This document shows, in pieces, positions 42,535 to 51,342 of a stretch of 64,000 nt of DNA (positions are counted from its first letter, which is position 1; each line of letters begins with the position of its first letter). A program made the translations under genes and the position numbers. The stretch is from Dendrolimus kikuchii (lineage: Eukaryota > Arthropoda > Insecta > Lepidoptera > Lasiocampidae): assembly GCA_019925095.2 (NCBI GenBank), contig JAHHIN020000030.1, positions 5,377,001 through 5,441,000 on the forward strand. The letters are read 5' to 3'. The notes beneath the pieces were generated by a model. It was not told the origin of the DNA. It saw nothing but the letters and a program-made list of their open reading frames with translations, and did not search any database.

Positions 42535-42835
42535 TTTTATTGCTGGAGCACAGCAGACAGGCTGACGACCCAACTGTGATGGAAAGTGGTTACCGTCGCC
42601 TATGGACATTAGCAATACCGGAGGTGCTGTCAATGTGCCTTGAAGGAGAAACTGGAACCTGGCCACTGATGCCGAAACACAACTTAAAGCTGTTATGGCG
42701 GAATTCTCTAGACCAGGGGTCGTTGCCGTCCAGTCAGGCAAATGTTCTACCACCCGGGGTTATTTTGTCGTCTCTTACGACTGGCCGCCCAGCCGCAGGA
42801 AATTATATTATTTCTCGCTTCCTGCACGGATAAGA
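42535..42835 (+). repeat. 300-bp dispersed repeat, copy 7
   Basis: TTTTATTGCTGGAGCACAGC to TCCTGCACGGATAAG. It ends 46 bp before the exon 6 acceptor, so the branch site and pyrimidine tract lie in the short remainder or in the repeat itself. Same subfamily as copy 5. Confidence 0.85.
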
Positions 42836-42881
42836 ATTGTGCTGTAAAATGGCAAATCTAAAAAAGCTTTTGAATTTGTAG

Positions 42882-43042
42882 ATCTGAGACAAGAGATATC
42901 GATGGTCAGGCATGCTCACACGCATGCCCCATAACTTGTCCTGAGGACTACGAACCTGAGTGTGCGGTTTCCTCAAATGGCAATCAAAGAGTGTTCCTTA
43001 ATCACTGCAAGTTGGATTATAACTCTTGCACCTTCGGTGTTG
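42882..43042 (+). CDS. Kazal-like secreted protein gene, exon 6 (Kazal-like module 2, first five Cys)
   Basis: Acceptor TTTGAATTTGTAG, donor GTTG|GTAGGTTT, 161 nt, phase 2 in and 1 out. Cysteines fall at predicted residues 293, 297, 301, 309, 324 and 331. Counting from 297, the spacing C-x3-C-x7-C-x14-C-x6-C fits a Kazal module. CPEDYEPEC is close to the classical CPxxYxPVC signature and FLNHC mirrors the FLNDC of module 1. The exon layout (five Cys in one exon, the sixth in the next) repeats that of module 1, suggesting the modules arose by duplication. Confidence 0.84.
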
Positions 43043-43140
43043 GTAGGTTTTGCAATTGATTTGATAACTTCTACTATATTTACTATAATTTCATCTATAT
43101 ACGTACAACAACAATTTTATGATGACTCTTTTACAGGACA

Positions 43141-43142
<2 letters not shown>

Positions 43143-43206
<64 letters not shown>
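43143..43206. repeat. (TA)n microsatellite
   Basis: About 32 TA units, 100 bp after exon 6, followed by TCTCTCTC. Confidence 0.95.
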
Positions 43207-43210
<4 letters not shown>

Positions 43211-43212
43211 CT

Positions 43213-43422
43213 CTCTTAATATATATAAATTACGTGTCACGTTGTTTGTACGCGATGGACTCCTAAACTACTTGACCGATTTTAATCAAATTTGCACACC
43301 GTGTGCAGTTTGATCCGACTTGAAAGATAGGATAGCTTACATTTGGACCCGGTAGGTGGCGCTGGAATCGAGTTCTAAATTTTATTTCTTCAGGGCAGAA
43401 CAACTTCTGCCGGGACAGCTAG

Positions 43423-43424
<2 letters not shown>
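43213..43424 (+). repeat. non-autonomous Helitron with complete 3' end
   Basis: ATATAAATTACGTGTCACG at the left; CTTCTGCCGGGACAGCTAGTA at the right, a GC hairpin then CTAGT and an A/T border. It is flanked by TA microsatellites. It carries no protein. Confidence 0.7.

Positions 43425-43427
<3 letters not shown>

Positions 43428-43462
<35 letters not shown>
43428..43462. repeat. (TA)n microsatellite
   Basis: TATATG then TA units up to the hairpin MITE. Confidence 0.9.
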
Positions 43463-43466
<4 letters not shown>

Positions 43467-43473
43467 TATATGT

Positions 43474-43720
43474 TTAAAAAAACCGACTTCAAAAACTAAA
43501 AAGTATAAAATAACTTATTTCTAAAGCTATTATTATTAATATATATTATCTAAAACATCTTGAAGTCGGTGCAAAGTAAAACGTAAAAATTACTATATTT
43601 TGAAAATTTCTAAGCACCGACTTTAAGATGTTTTAGATAATATATATTAATAATAATAGCTTTAGAAATAAGTTATTTTATACTTTTTTGTTTTTTAGTT
43701 TTTGAAGTCGGTTTTTTTTA
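43474..43720. repeat. MITE with near-perfect 100-bp inverted repeat
   Basis: The left arm (from AAAACCGACTTCAAAAACT to CATCTTGAAGTCGGTGC, about 43478-43571) and right arm (GCACCGACTTTAAGATG to TTTTTGAAGTCGGTTTT) pair with one mismatch and one 8-base insertion. The loop is about 40 bp. No protein. It lies in the last intron of the Kazal gene, ending 97 bp before exon 7. Confidence 0.85.
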
Positions 43721-43817
43721 TTTGTCAATCTCGTAACTGTAGCTTCATGGTCGTTTTTAGCGAATATGGTTAAGAGAAAAATAATTATTAATATATATTT
43801 TTCGATCAATCTTTCAG

Positions 43818-43948
43818 TCTGGTACAAACGTCCTCTGTCGGAGTGTGTTGGAGGAAAGAAAGCTGATATGAGACAGAACAGGGCATTTATAGGCTGGATG
43901 CAGAGAGTTGGCATCGTCGACAATAAAGGAAGACCTGTGTTGTCATAG
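43818..43948 (+). CDS. Kazal-like secreted protein gene, exon 7 (last Cys and C-terminus)
   Basis: Acceptor CGATCAATCTTTCAG before TCTGG. The G left by exon 6 plus TC gives Val, then WYKRPLSEC supplies the sixth Cys of module 2 (residue 345). The tail (KKADMRQNRAFIGWMQRVG, then IVDNKGRPVLS) is basic and ends at TAG 43946-43948. The whole gene then encodes 378 residues. A frame with this stop also reads upstream into the intron, which is a shadow. The stop is followed within 26 bp by a hAT insertion, so the 3' UTR is either very short or contains transposon sequence. Confidence 0.8.
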
Positions 43949-44308
43949 TAAAGCAATATACATACTATCTAATGCAGTGCTTCTCAATCTTTTTGAAGAC
44001 GCGACCCCTTTACAATTATAAATTATTTATTTTTATAAATGCAAAAATATACATATTCATTTATGTACATATCGACTGTTATATATTCTGTCTGTATTAT
44101 TATATCTATATAATTTACACATGTACCTATATAATATGTATATATTTAATTACCTTTATAATAAATACATATTTTCATATAAATGTATTTCTTAAGTATT
44201 GTATATAATATAAACATTTCTATATATAACATATTCTTATAAAACATTTCATTTATTTAGCATTTTTTATCATATTTGTTGTTTTTTGGCTCATTTTTGT
44301 GATACGTG

Positions 44309-44463
44309 TGTTATAGGCATCCCATATACACACGTATAGGATCGGCGGGCGCTTCGTTGACCGTCACTCTAAAACTAGCAATTAGACTAACGAGACGTGT
44401 ATCATAAGTTTATATATGTAAAGATATCAAAATAAATAATAATCAAGCTAGAAGTCTTTAACT
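44309..44463 (+). repeat. errantivirus 5' LTR
   Basis: TGTTATAGG at the start, TTTAACT at the end, TAAATAATAATC near the 3' side. Differs from the 3' LTR only at 44317 (G here, A at 52967). Confidence 0.93.
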
Positions 44464-44812
44464 GGCGCAGTCTAAGAGGATAAAGGATTTGAAACTTTTT
44501 AAAAATCAAAAGTTTCCGAAGTTCAACCTCGCTTCAGAATGCGGCTATGGGTTATTTTCCTGTGAGTCTTTTCCATTACTTTTTTTTGTGACTTTGTGCT
44601 TTATCGAGAACTTCAGTATTAATTTATTAATTCATTCGTCTATATAATAAAATACATTTTATGATAACGTTGGATCCATTTTGTAGAGTTATATTATAAT
44701 TAGTTATCAGTATATAATACTAAAGAAAACGTTCATTATTATTATTAATTGAAAATTACTAAGGATATTATTGTTTCATTTTTTTTATATATTTTATTAT
44801 TCCATAATAATA
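44464..44812 (+). other. errantivirus leader
   Basis: Primer-binding site, then AT-rich sequence up to the gag ATG at 44813. If env is made from a spliced mRNA as in Drosophila gypsy, its donor should lie here; AAATGCGGC...GGGTTATTTTCCTGTGAG at about 44536-44572 contains one possible GTGAG. Confidence 0.5.
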
Positions 44813-46177
44813 ATGGAAGCCAATGGTAACCGATTAAATAGTATTAAGGCATATGTGGAAATTATTCCTAATTATGACGGGAATCCTCACCAGTTATACC
44901 GATTTGTATCCACTTGCGAAACAATACTTTCACAGTATTATGACGTTACTGTGCCTGAGAATTTTAACAATCAATACATTTTACATAGCATTCTTAATAA
45001 ACTTAAAGGTAAAGCCGAAGAAGTAGTTAACATCCACGGTGTTTCATCTTGGGATGTTATAAAATCAGTTCTCCTTAGAAATTTCGCTGATCAAAGAGAT
45101 GAAAATTGTCTTTGCCGAGACTTAGTATCGATGCGACAGGAAAATGAGTCCGCTCATGATTTTTACAACAGATGTATGCACTTGCTGAATATTATAATTA
45201 ATCATGTAAATCTTCATGAAACGATTTCAAATGTTATTGACTGTAAAAGACAATTTTTTACAGCTCAGACCTTGAAAACATTTTTAGCTGGCCTTAAAGA
45301 ACCATTAGGCACTACTATTAGAGCTATGAAACCAGTTGATTTACCTACAGCTTTACAATATATTAAAGAAGAAGAAAATATATACTATCTGCAAAAAAGT
45401 AATTTTGCACCGCAAAATAAGCCCAACCAATTCTCTCAATTTTTCAAACCAATTCATAATACAAATAAACCTTTTCGATTCCCTAACTATAGAAATCAAC
45501 AATTTTCATCTCCTATGCAAAACAATTACAGAGCTTCTTCGGGTAATTCAAACAGAATAAATATGGGTTTTAGGCCTAGGTATCCGTACAACACCCAACA
45601 GAGACCCCAAAATATACAAATACCGGAACCAATGAGTGGTATTTCGTACCGTTCTGCACAAATGCCGCTGGAAACCTATACCCCGAATATAAATTACCAC
45701 AGTGTAAACGAACCTCAACAAGTAAAAATTTCAAATTTTAATAATAATCAAGCATCTTTCCGTACCTACCCGGAAGTTTACCAACTTGATAGTACTCAAT
45801 CGGTAAACGAAATATCTACAGAGCTGTTAAAACCAGTAAATAGCTGCCAAAATTTTCAACAGGCACCAATTTTGACGGAAATTAATTTTCATATTAAAAG
45901 GCAACTGCCATACATTGAAATTAAAAATCCTCCCCTTAAACTATTGATAGACACTGGAGCAAACCAGTCATTTTTATCCCCAGAAGTAACACAAATGTGT
46001 TATCCACATATTGAGTTGAATTATGAACCATTCTCAGTGACGAACATTAATTGCACCACACAAAATTATCACTCTATATACATCCCGATGTTTTCCGAAT
46101 TTAACGAAAGCAATATTTTTAAATTCTATATATATAAGTTATATATAAGTTTCACGACATTTTTGACGGCCTTTTAG
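44813..46177 (+). pseudogene. errantivirus gag and protease start, frameshifted
   Basis: I start at the ATG at 44813 (MEANGNRL), since the earlier in-frame ATG at 44771 only adds a hydrophobic read-in. The capsid region (YDGNPHQLYRFVSTCETIL, FLAGLKEPLG) is the errantivirus type. The basic Asn/Gln/Pro-rich stretch after it replaces a CCHC knuckle, as is usual in this group. The same frame runs into a retropepsin with LLIDTGANQSF (Asp near residue 380). A tandem duplication of ATATATAAGTT at 46130-46151 shifts the frame. The final 15 residues are nonsense. Confidence 0.88.
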
Positions 46178-46632
46178 GCTATGAAACGTTAAAATCATTA
46201 AAATGTAAAATAGATCTGGAAAAAATATATTTAATAACACCTTTTGCGAAAATTCCAATAAAAATTATGGACTCGAATTCAAACAATCTCTTTGAAGCCC
46301 TAATTAAAGCAAATTGTTCAAAATTTGTTAAAGTTCCCGTAACTATTCAAAATGATGAAATCTTTGTGCCTCAGATAAGTATAAACAAATGCAACATTCC
46401 GTCAACGATAACACAGGCCAAGGCCGGGTATGCACACCTGCAAATTTGCAACCCAACCAACTATGATATCATTGTAAGTTTAAACTCACCACTTAAGGCG
46501 CATACACTTCATAACAACTTTAATATATTTAATATCGAAACTTTTAGTGATAAAAATGCAAATATAGAATCTTTAATTAAATTAGACCATTTAAATAGTG
46601 AGGAAAGATATAATATTTTACGTTTATGTTAA
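46152..46632 (+). pseudogene. errantivirus protease end to RT start, ends at TAA
   Basis: After the duplication the original frame resumes (LLGYETLKSL), crosses an ATG at 46267 and runs to a TAA at 46630-46632. Beyond it the frame continues in register (SYSDIFYDENTRL, then YRYPYVHKMEV), so the TAA is a nonsense change. An extra A in the A8 run at 46770-46777 then moves the frame. Confidence 0.8.
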
Positions 46633-46779
46633 TCTTATAGCGACATTTTTTATGATGAAAATACTCGTCTAACTTTCACTAATAAAATTAAACATGAAAT
46701 TAATACTACTGATGAAATACCTATATTTACCCGTTCTTATAGATATCCTTATGTACATAAAATGGAAGTAAAAAAAACA

Positions 46780-47108
46780 GATAAATTCGATGCTAAACCA
46801 AAATATTATCAGACCATCTAACAGTCCATGGTCATCACCAATCTGGATAGTGCCTAAAAAATCGGACTCTACGGGCGAACCTAAATGGCGACTTGTCGTA
46901 GATTATAGAAAATTAAACGAAAAAACTATTCATGACAGGTATCCCATGCCCAATATTGAAGAAATATTAGACAAATTGGGCCGTTGTCAATATTTCACAG
47001 TGCTTGACCTTGCGTCTGGGTTTTTGCAAATTGAAAATAATCCTAAAGATATACCAAAAACAGATACACATAAAATAAACAATTTACAGTAGTCACATTT
47101 AAGCATTA
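46780..47108 (+). pseudogene. errantivirus RT, fingers and first catalytic motif
   Basis: [44 protein letters not shown] and [14 protein letters not shown] (motif A Asp). It shifts frame near 47080 and stops at a LINE insertion flanked by the 5-bp duplication CATTA (47104-47108 and 48253-48257). Confidence 0.88.
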
Positions 47109-48252
47109 AAGTAGGAACAAAGGGCGGCCTTATCGCTTTAGAGCGATCTCTTCCAGACAACCCGGGCTATGGATTTTATCAACGGGAGATTCGCAAGTGT
47201 ATGACGGTGGTGTGCAAATTAAATACATATATATATATATAGGATATATAAATATTACACAATACATATACCTACAATGAATAAAAAATAGAGAATAAAC
47301 AATAACACATATTAATATTATATATACTAATATACATAATATGAATATAAAAATACACTAATAAATAAACGTACATGTATTTAGGTATTAAATATTTATT
47401 ATAAAGTGAGATAATATTCACGTACCAGTTTTTTAAAAATGGCGAGTGACTTTGCCTGTTTTATGTTTTCGGGCAATGAGTTCCACAGCCGGACAGCCTG
47501 CACAGCAAAGGATTTGGTGTAGAAAGTAGAAACGTGTGCAGGTGTTTTTAAGGCAAGATTGTTAGAAGAGCGCAAATTAAGGGTGTGAGATGTATGGAGG
47601 AAATCAAAACGTTCCTTAAGATAGGAAGGAGTAGAAGGAATAAATAATACGTTATACAGCAGATTGAGAAGATGAGCATTCCGGCGAAGTGAGATTGACA
47701 ACCACTTGAGCTTTTCGCGATATTCAGAGACATGGTCATATTTCTTTAAACCAAATATAAACCTGATACAAAAATTTTGAAGTCGCTCTAGTTTATTCAG
47801 TTGTTCTACGGTAAGGTCAAGATAACAGGCATCCGCATAGTCAAGGATCGACAGTAAAAGCGATTGAGCAAGTGTAACCTTGGTAGCAGTGGGTAGAAAG
47901 TATTTTAACCTCCTAAGCGAAGCAGAAGAAGCAAAGACCCTACGACTGAGTTCTGTGATGTGAGGCCACCAAGACAGTTCCCTATCGATGATTACGCCCA
48001 GATTTTTAACTTTATCACTAATATGAAGACGCGTCCCATCGAATAACAAGTCCGGTAATAAAGACCAGTTTATCTTTGATATCATGCGTGAACTTCCAAT
48101 TATGATGGCCTGGGTTTTACTTGGGTTCACTTTTAGGCCGTATGCTCGACTCCAAGCAAGTATGCGGCCCAGGTCATCATTAATTGTGTTTATAGCGTCT
48201 TTGATATTTTCTACTCTAGCTTGCGCGGCGCGATGGTAGTGGATGTCGAGGA
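47109..48252 (-). mobile_element. 5'-truncated CR1/Jockey-type LINE inserted in the errantivirus RT
   Basis: The minus-strand frame (start inside the insertion near 48250, stop at 47399) encodes the last third of an RT and the C-terminus: RILAWSRAYGLKVNPSKTQA, VKNLGVIIDRELSW, LERLQNFCIRFIFG, FAVQAVRLWNSLPEN. Its 3' UTR (minus strand) ends with AGAGATCGCTCTAAAGCGAT, AAGGCCGCCC and TTGTTCCTACTTT. A TA microsatellite lies at 47225-47245. The CATTA duplication and 5' truncation are normal for LINE integration. Confidence 0.87.
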
Positions 48253-48840
48253 CATTACGAATACTTAAGAATGCCATTTGGCCTTAAAAATGCGCTTTCG
48301 ACTTTCCAACGTGTTATGGATAGTGTGCTACATGGCCTTAAGAATGTCATGGTATATATGGATGATATCATCGTTTTTTCAACATCATTGCCTGAACATA
48401 TTCAATGTTTACAGGATGTTTTCCAAAGGTTGCGAGAGGCTAATTTTAAGCTTCAACTTAGTAAATCCCAATTCATGAAAAGAGAAATTTCATTCTTAGG
48501 TCACGTTGTTACTACAGAGAGAGTGAAACCAGACCCTAATAAAATAAAAGCTATCCAACTATATCCTCTACCATGTAACGCAAAGGAAATAAAATCTTTT
48601 CTTGGATTATTAGGATACTACAGAAAGTTTATTCCAAATCTCGCGCAAGTAACCAAACCTATGACCGCATGTTTAAAAAAAGGCGCGAAAATAGAACTGA
48701 CCCCAGATTATATTAACTGTTTTAAACATTGTCAGAATTTACTTATTAATGATCCCATCTTGCAGTACCCTAACTTTGAAAAAGATTTTAACTTACGGAC
48801 AGACGCATCAAATTACGCCATCGGTGCAGTGTTATCGTAA
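48253..48840 (+). pseudogene. errantivirus RT palm and thumb, RNase H start
   Basis: The RT resumes after the [25 protein letters not shown] (the YxDD box), [26 protein letters not shown]. Then RNase H begins ([15 protein letters not shown]). TAA at 48838 ends the frame. The next codons read on in register ([14 protein letters not shown]). Confidence 0.88.
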
Positions 48841-49617
48841 GCCGTTATAGGTTCGGATAAGCCAGTCGCCTATGCGTCACGCACACTTAATAACACTGAA
48901 AGCAAATACAGTACTATCGAGAAAGAACTACTCGCGATAGTCTGGGCTAAAAGTACTTTCGGCTTTATCTCTATGGCCGACGATTCAATATTATAACCGA
49001 TCATAAACCTCTGGAATATTTATTTAACACAAAAGAAACTAATAGTAGACTAACTAGATGGAGATTAAAACTCGAAGAGTTTAATTATAAAATAATTTAT
49101 AGAAAAGGGAACTCGAACTCTAACGCAGACGCTTTATCTAGAATTGAAATACATAATAACAATATTGACTCAGTTTCCAGTTCTAGTTCTGAAGATAATT
49201 TGCCATTGGCTACAATGGAGAAACTGCTCAGAGTTACAAGAGCTAGATAGCTCTGACGATGACAATATACCCTTGTCTACGTTCCAAAATCGCCCCGATT
49301 CAGAAAACAAGTATAGTTCTGATGAAGATAATATACAACCTAATATACCGCCAGGTTCAAAATCCCCAGAAAATAGCGATCTAGCTTCATCTATGATAGT
49401 AAATCAGTCTGAAGTCCAGCACGTATGTGAGACCGTCTACGATGATATTAATAACACAGTTCACACCGAACTTGAAAATCCTATTTTAGAAATACCAATA
49501 ACTGAAAAACAAATAAACAAATTTAATAATCAATTATTTATAACTCCGGTATATCATTCACCTTGCACACCTAAAACTATAAATATTTTTACTGGTAAAA
49601 AAAGAATCCTAGCCCAA
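48841..49617 (+). pseudogene. errantivirus RNase H and pol linker, two frameshifts
   Basis: RNase H motifs are spread over three frames: [13 protein letters not shown], then after about 48950 [14 protein letters not shown] and SNADALSRIE. Another shift near 49220 leads into the frame 49144-49695, whose acidic Ser-rich linker (LDSSDDDNIPLSTFQN) reaches FTGKKRILAQ at 49617. The frame is then cut by the palindromic insertion. Confidence 0.8.
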
Positions 49618-50118
49618 TATTTTCTTAAGTTTTCGCGACTTGTATACATAATAAAACTACGTTTTAACGGTTTTAAGCGTGGTAATTTTATTTGATTTTG
49701 GTTTTTCCGACGTTTCGGCCACTTTTCAGTGGCCGTGATCACGGAAGACAAAGATGTCAAGTGTCAACGAGTATTGTTAAAGTTTTATTTAGCCTACCGC
49801 CAACTTATTAATTTTAATTATTTAATTTTATTTTTAATTTTGTTTATGGTTATTATTTACTATTATTATTACTTATTTACTATTTTACTATTATTATTAC
49901 TTATTTAGTAAATAATAACCATAAACAAAATTAAAAATAAAATTAAATAATTAAAATTAATAAGTTGGCGGTAGGCTAAATAAAACTTTAACAATACTCG
50001 TTGACACTTGACATCTTTGTCTTCCGTGATCACGGCCACTGAAAAGTGGCCGAAACGTCGGAAAAACCAAAATCAAATAAAATTACCGCGCTTAAAACCG
50101 TTAAAACGTAGTTTTATT
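49618..50118. mobile_element. Penelope-like or foldback palindrome inserted in pol
   Basis: 501 bp flanked by a 12-bp target duplication, ATCCTAGCCCAA (49606-49617 and 50119-50130). Its halves are reverse complements over about 200 bp: AAAACTACGTTTTAACGG at 49648 pairs with CCGTTAAAACGTAGTTTT near 50100. Only the left side carries the extra outer piece AAGTTTTCGCGACTTGTATAC. Each half holds GGCCACT-GAAA-AGTGGCC next to GAAACGTCGG. Variable, long target duplications and inverted partial terminal repeats are typical of Penelope-like elements; I see no protein to prove it. Confidence 0.8.
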
Positions 50119-51342
50119 ATCCTAGCCCAAATTGATTTAAATAATATCGATAGTAGTATAAAACAACTGTTTACCGAATACATTAAATCCGGCGTTAAGT
50201 ATGGCATTTATGTTTCAGACAGTAAGCTTATTTCAATAATTACAACTTCTCTCCAAAAATCATTTCAAAGTTCTTCCTATTCATTAACATTTTCCAAAAA
50301 TTTCGTGGAAGACGTAGTTAACTGCGATAAACAATTTCAAATAATTAAACATTTTCACGAAGATAATACGAACCATAGGGGAATATTGGAGGTAGAGCAA
50401 AGAATAAGACAAAATTACTATTGGCCTAATATAAAAAAACATATTACGGAATATATAAACAACTGTGAAACTTGCCAAGTTAATAAGTATGAAAGGATTC
50501 CAAATAAGCAACTATTTCAAAGTTCACCAATACCAGAAAAGCCATTTGATACTTTACACATAGATACGCTTACAGTCGATCGACAAAAATTCCTTACTAT
50601 TATTGATGTATTTTCGAAATATGCACAAGCATATCCTTTACAGTCCTCGACTGGTATAAGTGTTGTTCAGGCATTATCTCAATTTATATCTCACCACGGA
50701 ATTCCCATTAGCATTACTGCAGATCACGGAACAGAGTTCAAAAATATGCCAATTAAGGAATATCTAAAATTACACAAAATTAATTTACACTTTATCAGTG
50801 TGAATAATCCCCAATCAAATGGAATAATAGAAAGATTCCATTCCACAATTTTAGAACACATAAGGATATTAAAATCTACCAATTCCGAAATACATATTAA
50901 TACTCTAATGTTATATGCTATACTGGGCTACAATAATAGCGTTCACTCGACTACAGGACATAAACCTAGTGAAATAATTAATGGACATATAAATACTCGC
51001 AACCCTTTCGATATAAATACCGAAAATATATTTTTACAACACTATGTTGATAGACATAAAGAAATTACAAAGAATTTATACTCACATATCAATCAAAAAC
51101 TCAGAGATAATCAAGAAAGAACATTAGCACAAGCTAACCTTTGCCGATCAGAACCAATTGAGTATGAAACTAACCACCCTCTTTATGTGAAAAATCCTTT
51201 AGCGGTACGTCATAAAACAAAACTTAGATATGTAGGTCGTAGAATTAAGAAAAATTTAGGTTTAAAAGTAGTAGATAGTAGGGATGTTAGTCATCATAAG
51301 AGAATTTTAAAGATAACCCTGGTATCCTACCCTTTAAATTAG
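50119..51342 (+). pseudogene. errantivirus integrase (frame open after the insertion)
   Basis: Continues pol from LAQIDLNNIDSS. The 37 residues before 50118 belong to the inserted palindrome. The zinc motif His pair is in KHFHEDNTNHRG and the Cys pair in NNCETCQVNK. The core has LHIDTLTVD (first Asp), ITADHGTEF (second Asp) and NGIIERFHS (Glu). The C-terminus is basic (YVGRRIKKNLGLK). The stop at 51340 overlaps the start of the env frame. The integrase itself is unbroken, but no intact pol leads into it. Confidence 0.9.

Noticed and set aside
42962..43219. 85-codon frame MRFPQMAIKECS overlapping exon 6 and the TA repeat
   Set aside because: It is another frame of exon 6 extended by a microsatellite (IYIYIY run); exon 6 has splice sites and the Kazal pattern in its own frame.
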